Assembly (NCBI GenBank): GCA_030681235.1
Contig: JAUXWY010000264.1
Span: 1 to 61,316, forward strand
Source of the DNA: Pirellulaceae bacterium
Lineage (GTDB): Bacteria; Planctomycetota; Planctomycetia; Pirellulales; Pirellulaceae
Direction: 5' to 3'
DNA length: 61,316 bases
Shown piece after piece: positions 7,898 to 15,601 of the stretch. Both the position numbers and the translations under genes were made by a program. The notes under the pieces are model-generated. The model worked only from the letters and a program-made list of their open reading frames with translations, was not told the origin of the DNA and did not search any database. Each line of letters starts with the position of its first letter. The stretch's first letter is position 1.

Positions 7898-9679
7898 TTA
7901 GTTCGCGCCGGTATCGAATAGTGGACCACTGCTGCCCAAGCCGCCCTTGAGCTCCGAGTCCGATTTCTTGACCGACTTCTCGTCGGCCTGGACTTCAGCT
8001 TCTTGTTCGCTGCTCCAGTCCAAACGACGTCGCGACAAGCCGATCTTGCGTTCGTCGGTGTCGACTCGCAAGATTTTGACTTCGATCTCTTCGCCAACTT
8101 TGACGACTTGTTCTGGGTTTTCCACTTTGTCGTCGGAAAGTTCCGAGATGTGCAGCAAACCTTCCAAGCCATCTTCCAAGCCCACGAAGACACCGAAGTT
8201 CGTGATCTTGGTGACCTTGCCCTTGACCTTTTGGCCAGGTTGATAGTTGGACGGAATGTCGGTCTCCCAAGGGTCCGTGCCCATTTGCTTTAGGCCCAAC
8301 GCGATGCGGCGACGACCGGTGTCGACGGCCAAAATTCGGCATTCGACTTCTTGGCCTTTTTCCAGCATTTCGTTCGGGTGGCTGATCTTGCGCGTCCACG
8401 ACATGTCGGAGACGTGTAGCAAACCATCGATCCCTTCTTCCAACTCGACGAAGGCGCCGTAGTTGGTCAGGTTGCGAACTTTGCCCTTGACCAACATGTT
8501 GAGAGGATAACGATCTTCGACGTTGTCCCAAGGATTGGCCAACGTCTGCTTCATGCCCAAGGACATCTGTTCGCCCTTGCGGTCGATGCCCAAGACGCAC
8601 ACGTCGATCATGTCGCCAATCTGAACCAATTCGTTCGGGTGATTGACGCGTTTGACCCACGACATCTCGCTGATGTGGACCAAGCCTTCGATGCCTGGCT
8701 CCAACTTGACGAAAGCGCCGTAGCTCATCACGTTGACAACTTCGCCCTTTTGGATCGAAGCAACCGGATACTTGTTCTCGACATTGTCCCAAGGATTGGG
8801 CAACATCTGCTTCATACCCAGGGCGATCTTGACTCGGTCGCGGTCGATGTTCAAAACCTGAACTTCGACTTCTTGATCGATCGAGACCATCTCGGAGGGG
8901 CGTTGAATACGAGTGTGGCTCATGTCGGTGATGTGCAACAAACCGTCGATCCCGCCCAAGTCGACGAACGCGCCGAAGTCGGCGATGTTCTTGACGATAC
9001 CCTTGCGGATCTGGCCAACTTCCAATTCCTTGAGCAGTTTTTGCTGAGCGAATTGGCGTTCTTTTTCGATCAACGAGCGGCGGCTGACGACGATGTTGCG
9101 ACGTTGTTCGTCGATCTTCAACACTTCGCATTGCACCACGCGGCCAATGTAGTCGGCGATGTCGTTGGGACGACGAATATCGACTTGGCTGGCTGGCAAA
9201 AAGACATGGACACCGATATCGACCAACAACCCGCCCTTGATCTTGCGGATGACGGTTCCGGTGACGATCTTGCCTTCTTCGACTTCTTGGATGACTCGGC
9301 GCCAGTGAATGATGTGATCCGCTTTTCGCTTGCTGATGCTGATCAAGCCTTGCGGATCGTCCGTTCCACCCAACTCATCTTCGAGATCTTCGATCAGAAC
9401 CTGAACCTTTTGGCCAACTTCCGGCTGCGGTTCATTGGGGTCCCACTCGTTGCGGGGAATATTGCCTTCGCTCTTGAAGCCGATATCGACCAACACAACC
9501 TCGGCGTCGACTTTGACGATCGTACCTACGACGATCTTATTCAACTGAAAGTCGCCATCGACATCTTCTTCTTGGCCGACAATCACAGTGTCCAGAAGCG
9601 AATCATCTGAAAACAGATCTGCCAATTGTTGGGTAATGGAATCATCTTCCAAATCCCGAATCAATACACGATTAACCAT
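7898..9679 (-). CDS. rpsA: 30S ribosomal protein S1
   Basis: The 593-aa protein has six S1 RNA-binding domains. The first two are divergent (VDIGFKSEGNIP, VDIGVHVFLPASQV). The last four are canonical, each with a G-[AV]-F-V and L-L/V-H-I/V-S/T core, for example NYGAFVELEEGIDGLLHVS. Six domains and this length match full-size bacterial S1, which helps ribosomes bind mRNA and unfold leader structure. The start ATG at 9679 gives MVNRVLIRDLEDD. No Shine-Dalgarno-like purine run precedes it, as is known for rpsA in other bacteria, where S1 autoregulates. The gene is monocistronic by position and followed by a strong terminator. Confidence 0.97.
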   Translation of the reverse strand: MVNRVLIRDLEDDSITQQLADLFSDDSLLDTVIVGQEEDVDGDFQLNKIVVGTIVKVDAEVVLVDIGFKSEGNIPRNEWDPNEPQPEVGQKVQVLIEDLEDELGGTDDPQGLISISKRKADHIIHWRRVIQEVEEGKIVTGTVIRKIKGGLLVDIGVHVFLPASQVDIRRPNDIADYIGRVVQCEVLKIDEQRRNIVVSRRSLIEKERQFAQQKLLKELEVGQIRKGIVKNIADFGAFVDLGGIDGLLHITDMSHTRIQRPSEMVSIDQEVEVQVLNIDRDRVKIALGMKQMLPNPWDNVENKYPVASIQKGEVVNVMSYGAFVKLEPGIEGLVHISEMSWVKRVNHPNELVQIGDMIDVCVLGIDRKGEQMSLGMKQTLANPWDNVEDRYPLNMLVKGKVRNLTNYGAFVELEEGIDGLLHVSDMSWTRKISHPNEMLEKGQEVECRILAVDTGRRRIALGLKQMGTDPWETDIPSNYQPGQKVKGKVTKITNFGVFVGLEDGLEGLLHISELSDDKVENPEQVVKVGEEIEVKILRVDTDERKIGLSRRRLDWSSEQEAEVQADEKSVKKSDSELKGGLGSSGPLFDTGAN

Positions 9680-10018
9680 TCAACTAACTACTTTCTGTCG
9701 GCTCGCTGGCTTCGTCCGACGTTTTTACAGGGTAGCATCCGAATACTGCACTTGGCCGATACGTACCAAGCCGCACCCGAACGACAGTAGAAATGAATCT
9801 TTCTATCGCGAGTTGTATCGATCCTCGGGCCGCCAGCACTGAATCGGACCTGAGGAAACCCGACAATCCTAGCGAAAATGCGCCCTTTCGCAAGGCGAAA
9901 GGGCGGGAATTAACCTCTGAAAGCGCCGTCATGCCGCCTCTGTGCTGAGATGTCCAGTGTTAATTTCACGAAAACCAATGATTTGGCGACGATCGGATCG
10001 TTCGACCGTCCCCCCCTT

Positions 10019-10078
10019 GTCGCGAAACTCCCCGTCGCGAAACTCCCCGTCGCGAAACTTGCCGTCGCGAAACTTGCC
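10019..10078. repeat. Four tandem copies of a 15-bp unit
   Basis: Units at 10019, 10034, 10049 and 10064 read GTCGCGAAACTCCCC (twice) then GTCGCGAAACTTGCC (twice). The arrangement suggests two successive duplications. It lies in the rpsA/rpmI divergent region. Confidence 0.9.
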
Positions 10079-10255
10079 AAGAGTTTCGGCGCCGGTCTGG
10101 GCATTTTCTTGAGTTGACACTTGCAAAAGTCGAAATCAACCTTGGCGAGTGGGCCCGAATTGGCGAAAAATGCAGCAAAACCCCTTTTGTTGGGACTGAA
10201 GTTCAGCTAGACTGCCCCGCCACCCATTTCATCCTCGGGATACGCGCCGCACCAA

Positions 10256-10299
10256 TTGTTGGGCGGCGCAGTGAAAGTTGTTGGGCGGCGCAGCGAAAG
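10256..10299 (+). repeat. Tandem 22-bp duplication just upstream of rpmI
   Basis: The two units, 10256-10277 and 10278-10299, differ at one position (GCAGTGAAAG versus GCAGCGAAAG). The duplication ends 12 bp before the rpmI start codon, so it forms the ribosome-binding part of the leader. It could affect translation of rpmI. Confidence 0.85.
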
Positions 10300-10311
10300 G
10301 TTTGAGTTGTC

Positions 10312-10515
10312 ATGCCTAAAATGAAAACACACAAAGGCGTTAAGAAACGCTTCCGATTGTCCGCCACCGGCAAGGTCATGCACCGTGCCGCTGGGACGAG
10401 CCACTTGAACTGCGGCACCAGCAAAAAGCGTCGCCGCAACTTGCGTGGTAGCGGTACCGCGGATGTCGTCAACGAGACGATGATCCAACGGGCGTTGGGC
10501 AAATACAGCAGCTAA
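10312..10515 (+). CDS. rpmI: 50S ribosomal protein L35
   Basis: The 67-aa basic protein has the L35 pattern: MPKMKTHKGVKKRFRLSATG, then HLNCGTSKKRRRNLRGS. Length is normal for the family. It precedes rplT with a 164-bp gap, as in the conserved infC-rpmI-rplT block, although infC is not adjacent here. No strong Shine-Dalgarno is seen; the 22-bp tandem duplication occupies the leader. Confidence 0.95.
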   Translation: MPKMKTHKGVKKRFRLSATGKVMHRAAGTSHLNCGTSKKRRRNLRGSGTADVVNETMIQRALGKYSS

Positions 10516-10679
10516 TTGGCTGGATTTTTTACGCGGCAGCTGGTTTTTTTGTAAAACCGTAGCCGGTTATTTTCACTTGGCAGCCGGGCGAAAAACCCTA
10601 ACTTGACCCTCCTGTTTTGCCTCCAGCAAATCCGGAAGAAGTCAGGCCTTGAGTTGCCTCCAACAAAGGTACGATTGAA

Positions 10680-11036
10680 ATGCGAACGATTAAAGGTGCG
10701 GCTCGCGCGAAAGCGAAACGCAAGTTATTCAAGCGAGCAAAAGGCTATACCGGCGGCCGGCGTCGGTTGCTGCGTAGCGTCAAGGAAACGCTGATTCGGT
10801 CGGGCGTCTACGCCTTCCGAGATCGTCGAGCGAAGAAGCGTAATTTCCGCCGTTTGTGGATCACTCGTTTGTCGGCTGCTTGCCGAATCAACGGCATCAA
10901 CTACAGCCGGTTTATTGCGGGACTGAAGAAGGCCAACATCATTTTGGATCGCAAGAGCCTGAGCGAAATCGCGGTGCGAGATCCCGCTGGTTTTGCCGTC
11001 ATCGCTAAGTCCGCCAAGTCGGCGCTTGAAGCGTAG
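10680..11036 (+). CDS. rplT: 50S ribosomal protein L20
   Basis: The 118-aa protein has the L20 signature: a basic N-terminal extension ([20 protein letters not shown]), the globular core with [20 protein letters not shown], then [15 protein letters not shown]. It binds 23S rRNA early in 50S assembly and in other bacteria represses its own operon through the leader. Here the 164-bp gap upstream contains short runs of T after weak GC hairpins, which could serve attenuation; this is inference. A terminator-like hairpin follows at 11065-11106. Confidence 0.96.
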   Translation: MRTIKGAARAKAKRKLFKRAKGYTGGRRRLLRSVKETLIRSGVYAFRDRRAKKRNFRRLWITRLSAACRINGINYSRFIAGLKKANIILDRKSLSEIAVRDPAGFAVIAKSAKSALEA

Positions 11037-11064
11037 GCAACCCGCTAACATAGATGATAGACTG

Positions 11065-11106
11065 AGGAACGAGTTGCCGAACCGATGGCGACTTGTTCCT
11101 TTTTTT
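11065..11106 (+). terminator. Intrinsic terminator or attenuator between rplT and pheS
   Basis: Arms 11065-11078 (AGGAACGAGTTGCC) and 11087-11100 (GGCGACTTGTTCCT) pair over 14 bp with two G-U pairs and an 8-nt loop, followed by six T residues. It ends 73 bp before the chosen pheS start. It either ends the ribosomal protein transcript or controls read-through into pheST. Confidence 0.85.
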
Positions 11107-11179
11107 GTGACCGCTCATGAACTGCACGACCGTTGGGTGTCGGCCCCGGTCGTTCGGCCAACAGCTCCAGGAACCCGGA

Positions 11180-12208
11180 ATGTCGTTACCTGATTTCGTT
11201 TCACAACTAGACGCTTTGGTTTCGGAAGCCGAACAATCTTTTGCGGATGCCAAGACCACCGAGCAGCTTGAGGTTGCCCGCATCGAATTCCTGGGGGCCA
11301 AGGCGGGGCGTCTCAAGGCGGTGCAGAAATTGTTGGGGTCGGTCGCGGTGCCGGACAAGCCGGCGGCCGGCAAGCGGCTCAACGAGGTCAAGGCCGCCAT
11401 CGAAGCGGCGTTCCAGTCGGCTGCGCAACGTCTGGAAAATGTCGTCGAAGAAATTCAAGACGAAACCTTCGACGCGACATTACCCGGACCCGCCTGGGCC
11501 ACGGGCCGTGTCCATCCGATCACCCAGACCATCTTGCTCCTCAAGGACATCATGGGCCGCTTGGGATTCACGCCGGTCGAAGGCCCTGAAATCGAAGACT
11601 CGTGGCACAACTTCGACGCACTTAACGTGCCCACCATTCATCCGGCTCGCGATCCGTTGGACAACTTCTATTTGGCCAGTGCCCAGGTGTGGGGGAACGG
11701 TTCAAGTGGTGGAGCAGACATGCTGCGCAGCCAAACCAGCACCGTCCAGATCCGGACCATGCAGCAACGTCAACCGCCGCTGCGGATCATTTCACTGGGT
11801 CGCGTTTACCGACCGGATACCGCCGACGAAACGCACTATCCGATGTTCCATCAGATGGAAGGTTTGATGGTGGACCGAGGCGTGACCATGGCCGACCTCA
11901 AGACCGTGTTGCGATTGTTCGCCACTGCCTATTTAGGCAACAGCGTTCCGGTACGATTCCGACCCAGCTTCTTTCCGTTCACCGAACCAAGCGTCGAAGT
12001 GGATTATTACTGGAACGGACGCTGGGTCGAATTCGGCGGCGCCGGAATGGTCGATCCAAACGTGTTTCAAGCCGTGGGATACGACCCGGAACAAGTGACC
12101 GGGTTTGCGTTTGGCTTGGGTGTCGAACGATTGTGCATGATCCGACATGGAATCCGTGACATTCGCGACCTGTACACCAACGACGTGCGATTCTTAGCTC
12201 AGTTCTAA
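11180..12208 (+). CDS. pheS: Phenylalanyl-tRNA synthetase alpha subunit
   Basis: The 342-aa product starts at ATG 11180 (MSLPDFVSQLDALVSEAEQ), preceded by AGGA. The longer frame from 11117 adds 21 residues unlike the family and was rejected. An N-terminal coiled coil (about residues 1-80) is followed by the class II catalytic core. Motif 2 is near HQMEGLMVDRG. Motif 3 is GFAFGLGVERLCMIRHGI, ending with the typical RDLYTNDVRFLAQF tail. Length is normal. It forms the alpha2-beta2 enzyme with PheT, encoded 81 bp downstream. Confidence 0.96.
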   Translation: MSLPDFVSQLDALVSEAEQSFADAKTTEQLEVARIEFLGAKAGRLKAVQKLLGSVAVPDKPAAGKRLNEVKAAIEAAFQSAAQRLENVVEEIQDETFDATLPGPAWATGRVHPITQTILLLKDIMGRLGFTPVEGPEIEDSWHNFDALNVPTIHPARDPLDNFYLASAQVWGNGSSGGADMLRSQTSTVQIRTMQQRQPPLRIISLGRVYRPDTADETHYPMFHQMEGLMVDRGVTMADLKTVLRLFATAYLGNSVPVRFRPSFFPFTEPSVEVDYYWNGRWVEFGGAGMVDPNVFQAVGYDPEQVTGFAFGLGVERLCMIRHGIRDIRDLYTNDVRFLAQF

Positions 12209-12289
12209 CAATTGCTCACCGAACTTTGACGAACGGCAACGTGGCCGGACGTTTGACTTTCATCTTCCTTTTGCTGAATCACAAGTACC

Positions 12290-14362
12290 ATGATCGTTTC
12301 TTGGAAGTGGTTGCAACGCTACATCAACTTGAATCAACTGAGCGACACGGAAGCAGCCGAACGACTCAGCTTGAGCGGACTGAATCACGAAAGCACGCAG
12401 GTCCTGGCCGGCGATTGGGCGATCGATTTGGAAGTCACCAGCAATCGACCGGATTGTTTGGCACATTTGGGCGTGGCTCGCGAGATTGGCGTGTTGTTTG
12501 ATCGACCGCTGCAAATCCCTGATCCGCAACCAACAGCCAAGGGTCCGGCGATCGAGACCTTGACCTCGGTACAAGTCGAATCACCCGAGCTCTGCCCACG
12601 CTACACCGCGCGATTGATTCGCGGAGTGAAGATTGGCCCCAGTCCCGCGTGGCTACAAGAACTGTTGGCCAACGCAACCGGCGATCCTTCTCAATTCAAG
12701 TCGATCAACAACGTCGCGGACATTACCAACTTTGTCATGTTGGAATGTGGCCAGCCGTTGCACGCTTTTGATTTTGATCGGTTGCACGAACAAAAAATCA
12801 TCGTTCGCGCCGCTCGCGATGGCGAGGTCTTGGAGGCTATCGATCACAAGAGCTACGCCCTACAGTCCGGCATGTGCGTGATTGCGGATGCTAAACAACC
12901 GGTCGCGCTGGCCGGGATCATGGGCGGCGCCGCGACAGAAATCACCGAACAGACCGTGAATGTGTTGATCGAATCGGCCGAGTTCGCGCCGGGTTCGGTG
13001 CGGAACACGTCGCGACGTTTGAAGTTGGCGTCGGACTCGTCTTATCGCTTCGAGCGAACGGTCGATCCAGTGGGGATTGATTGGGCCAGTCGTCGCTGTT
13101 GTCAATTGATCTTGGAACATTGTGGTGGGCAATTGTGTGCGGGCGTGATCGATGTTGGGCCAGCGCCCGTCGCTCGTCCGCCATTTCGTTTTCGCTTGGA
13201 CCAGATCGCTCGGATCTTGGGGATCGAGATCCCTCCCGCGACCGTGCAGCGAATCTTGGAGGCCTTGGGGCTGCGCGTCGAAGCCGAGAGTGGACCAAGC
13301 CCGGTTTGGCAGGTCACACCTCCGGCGTGGCGACGCGATCTGTCGCGAGAAGCGGACTTGGTGGAAGAGATCGCTCGGATTCATGGTTACGACAAGATCC
13401 CGGAAGACCATGCGGTGCCGATGGCGGTTTCGCAAACCACCCCACTCGATATGTCGAGCCAACGCGTGCGCCATGTGTTGACGGCAGCCGGATTGTCGGA
13501 AGCCTTGTCACCTAGCTTGGTCCCAGCGGTCTTGTCCGATTTGTACAGCCCGTGGAGCGATCGCGCCACGCTGACCACTTTACAACCGATGCTTGGTGTA
13601 TTGGACACCAAATTCTGGAACACCGCCGGGCCGGTGGATTGCGTGCGTCGCAGCTTGATCCCCAGTCTCCTGGAACTGCGCCGCATCAATGAATTCCGCC
13701 ACAACTTGCCCATCGAATTGTTCGAGCTCGCCAAAGTGTATCTGCCCGGCGAAACGTTTCCATCCGAACCGACGATGATCGGCGTGTGCAGCGGTCGATC
13801 TTTGCTGGACATGAAGAGCGTGATGGCCGAAGTGTTCTCGACGATCCAGCGTGGCTTGAACGTTCGAGTGGAAGTGGTGACGGACAGCTTCTTTTCGCCA
13901 GGCTGCGGATTGCGGTACTGGATTGGAGATCGATTGTTAGGGTTGCTGGGCGAGACGTCGCGCAGCACTCAGAAGAAGATGAAATTGCGCCAGACTTGTG
14001 TGGTGGGCGAGTTCTTCCTGGAGTCGCTGGTCGATGCCCTTCAAGTGATCCCGCAGGCTCAGCGGCAAAGTTTGTATCCTGCGATCGAACGCGACTTGAA
14101 CTTTATTTTGGAGACGAAAGTGCGTTGGTCCGAATTGGAGTCAACCGTGCGTGCCGTCGGCGGACCTTGGCTTGAACAAGTGGCTTATCGTGAAACCTAT
14201 ATCGACGCGACACGCGATGGCGAAGGCAAGAAGCGAGTCTTATTGACCATGACTCTGCGGTCGTTGGATGAAACGCTCACCGGCAAACAGGCCGACGACA
14301 TTTGCCAAAAAGTCATCGGAGCATGCACAGATAAACTGGCCGCCAAATTGGTGGCCGGGTAG
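12290..14362 (+). CDS. pheT: Phenylalanyl-tRNA synthetase beta subunit, lacking the N-terminal tRNA-binding OB domain
   Basis: The 690-aa protein is about 100 residues shorter than typical bacterial PheT. The B1 start (SWKWLQRYINLNQLSD) runs through VLAGDW directly into AIDLEVTSNRPDCLAHLGVA. The EMAP/tRNA-binding OB domain normally found there is missing. The B3/B4 editing region (SINNVADITNFVMLECGQ, PLHAFDFDRL), B5 (WRRDLSREADLVEEIARIHG) and a C-terminal FDX-ACB-like domain (about 597-690) are present. The frame is uninterrupted. I infer a functional, streamlined enzyme. Confidence 0.94.
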   Translation: MIVSWKWLQRYINLNQLSDTEAAERLSLSGLNHESTQVLAGDWAIDLEVTSNRPDCLAHLGVAREIGVLFDRPLQIPDPQPTAKGPAIETLTSVQVESPELCPRYTARLIRGVKIGPSPAWLQELLANATGDPSQFKSINNVADITNFVMLECGQPLHAFDFDRLHEQKIIVRAARDGEVLEAIDHKSYALQSGMCVIADAKQPVALAGIMGGAATEITEQTVNVLIESAEFAPGSVRNTSRRLKLASDSSYRFERTVDPVGIDWASRRCCQLILEHCGGQLCAGVIDVGPAPVARPPFRFRLDQIARILGIEIPPATVQRILEALGLRVEAESGPSPVWQVTPPAWRRDLSREADLVEEIARIHGYDKIPEDHAVPMAVSQTTPLDMSSQRVRHVLTAAGLSEALSPSLVPAVLSDLYSPWSDRATLTTLQPMLGVLDTKFWNTAGPVDCVRRSLIPSLLELRRINEFRHNLPIELFELAKVYLPGETFPSEPTMIGVCSGRSLLDMKSVMAEVFSTIQRGLNVRVEVVTDSFFSPGCGLRYWIGDRLLGLLGETSRSTQKKMKLRQTCVVGEFFLESLVDALQVIPQAQRQSLYPAIERDLNFILETKVRWSELESTVRAVGGPWLEQVAYRETYIDATRDGEGKKRVLLTMTLRSLDETLTGKQADDICQKVIGACTDKLAAKLVAG

Positions 14363-14502
14363 TCGGCAAAAAAGGTTTTAACCGTTCACGCCCAGAGCCG
14401 GGAGAGTTGGTTAACCGTGTGGCCCGAGCAAATTTGGCGAATTCCAATTTGGCGAAGAATAACAATTCCGATGGCCAAAATTGCAGGGGCACGCGATTTT
14501 TT

Positions 14503-14671
14503 TTGGAACACTAATCTTCGCTAATCGGCGCTAATCAAAAACACAGGGCACGCAGCTACGGCACACGATATTTTGTTACAGAACACCCGATAGCAGCCCC
14601 AAAAAATTACCTGCTCCGCCTTCCTGCCTAGTTTTTTCATTAGTGTCGATCAGCGAAGATCAGTGTTCCAA
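14503..14671. repeat. Inverted repeat 1 inside copy A
   Basis: The left arm begins TTGGAACACTAATCTTCGCT at 14503. The right arm ends as its near reverse complement at 14671. A handful of mismatches occur over about 40 bp. The same arrangement is visible in copy B at about 19754-19922. Confidence 0.8.
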
Positions 14672-14779
14672 ATTCCTCGTACTTTCATCTTGGTTAATCC
14701 GAGAGTCCCTATCGTCTTATCCACCGAGACACCGAGTGCCTTGAGCCGACACGCGACAAAATGCGTGCGTTTGGTTATT

Positions 14780-14952
14780 CCCACGGATGGCAAAGCCGAA
14801 CTGCGGATAAAAAGTCGGCCGACACGTTCTTGACCAACGGACCGTGTCCAACCGCAATGGTCGAACGTCCGAGACTCCACTTTAGCGGGGTTAATTTCGA
14901 AACCGCATGCAGCGAACGTATTGATCCGTGGTTCGGCTTTGCCATCCGTGGG
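14780..14952. repeat. Inverted repeat 2 inside copy A
   Basis: The 29-bp arms (core CCACGGATGGCAAAGCCGAA) at 14780-14808 and 14924-14952 match in 27 positions. In copy B the arms are at 20033-20061 and 20177-20205. Confidence 0.85.
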
Positions 14953-15128
14953 AAGTCCGCCAGCTATTCAAATGATTGTCGATGGTTCACACGCAGTTAA
15001 GATATGACGAGGCTGTTTCCCTAAAATGGGCCTGACCGGCCTAACCCTATAGAACGCTGACTATTTCGCGTGGCTTGCAATTTGCCCAAAGACTTTCAGG
15101 CCGCTCAGCCCCCTTTACGAACAACGCC

Positions 15129-15180
15129 TTGACTTAGCGAAACCTTTCGCTTACATTGACTTAGCGAAGGCTTTCGCTTG
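15129..15180 (+). promoter_or_regulatory. Promoter and paired operator candidates of the first BlaI/M56 unit
   Basis: A promoter-like pair, TTGACT (15129-15134) and TACATT (15152-15157), has a 17-bp spacer. Two near-palindromes, TTAGCGAAACCTTTCGCTTA at 15134-15153 and TTAGCGAAGGCTTTCGCTTG at 15161-15180, start 27 bp apart. The first fills the spacer and the second lies just downstream of the -10. This is where a BlaI-type dimer would be expected to repress. The assignment as BlaI sites is inference. Confidence 0.65.
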
Positions 15181-15214
15181 CCAATGACGGGGCTATCGTT
15201 TCGGAGACAAGATC

Positions 15215-15601
15215 ATGCGGGAATTGGGTTCTTCTCAGCCGACGGCGGTCGAGCTAGAAATTTTGCGAATTCTCTGGGAGCTGGGTTCCAGCCCTGTGCG
15301 AGAAATTCACGCTCGGCTGGCAGAGGCCAAGGGGACAAACTACTCGACGACCGTAAAAATGCTCTCGGTGATGCTGACCAAAGGGTTGGTCAAACGGAAC
15401 GAGGACGCGACGCCGCATATCTATCGCGCGGCGATGACTCGCGAGCGGGCCGCGAAGAAATTTCTCACGGAACTGATTGAGAAAGTCTATGACGGGTCGG
15501 CCATGAGTCTTGTGCTCCAGGCACTGGCCAGCGGCAAAGCATCGAAGTTGGAAATTGATGAAGCCCGAAAGTTGCTCGATGAAATGGAGGGCAAGTCATG
15601 A
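15215..15601 (+). CDS. BlaI/MecI/CopY family transcriptional repressor
   Basis: The 128-aa protein matches the BlaI family in length and pattern. It has a winged-helix N-terminus (LEILRILWELGSSPVREIHARL, then NYSTTVKMLSVMLTKGLV) and a helical dimerisation tail containing the basic region where M56 peptidases cleave in related systems. ATG 15215 follows GGAGAC. It overlaps the M56 gene by ATGA (15598-15601), so the repressor and its presumed sensor-protease are translationally coupled. In classical systems the M56 protein inactivates BlaI upon a signal. The regulated target may simply be this operon, since no beta-lactamase is nearby. Confidence 0.9.
   Translation: MRELGSSQPTAVELEILRILWELGSSPVREIHARLAEAKGTNYSTTVKMLSVMLTKGLVKRNEDATPHIYRAAMTRERAAKKFLTELIEKVYDGSAMSLVLQALASGKASKLEIDEARKLLDEMEGKS

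Larger units (their letters stand above)
9680..10311. other. Intergenic region between rpsA and rpmI, including leader sequences
   Basis: This 632-bp divergent gap must contain the promoters of rpsA (minus) and rpmI (plus). Apart from the two tandem repeats annotated separately (10019-10078 and 10256-10299), I see no gene. The usual infC gene upstream of rpmI is not in the window. Confidence 0.6.
14427..14985 (+). repeat. ~560-bp direct repeat, copy A (family R2)
   Basis: The sequence is repeated in the same orientation at 19678-20238, with near identity in its second half and more differences in the first. It contains two internal inverted repeats: about 40-bp arms at 14503-14541 / 14632-14671, and 29-bp arms at 14780-14808 / 14924-14952 (two mismatches). 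No transposase is present. Together with copy B it brackets the blaI/M56 gene pair. Confidence 0.88.
14363..15214. other. Non-coding region upstream of the first blaI-like gene
   Basis: This stretch holds copy A of the 560-bp repeat (14427-14985), then about 140 bp without recognised features, then the promoter/operator of the blaI-like gene (15129-15180). Open frames in the repeat are explained by its inverted repeats and are not called as genes. Confidence 0.7.

Noticed and set aside
9929-10126. Repetitive small frame over the 4 x 15-bp tandem repeat
   Set aside because: The repeated peptide comes from the tandem repeat (15 bp is a multiple of three). There is no ribosome site and no similarity.
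10516-10679. A strong terminator after rpmI
   Set aside because: The T runs are preceded only by weak 4-bp stems, so I mention them as possible attenuation but do not annotate a terminator.
14761-15000. Open frame MRAFGYSHGWQSR... in copy A, with a similar frame at 19915-20319 in copy B
   Set aside because: The frames follow from the inverted repeats (one arm gives HGWQSRT, the other gives FGFAIRG), lack a ribosome site and differ at the ends. They look like repeat structure rather than a conserved protein.
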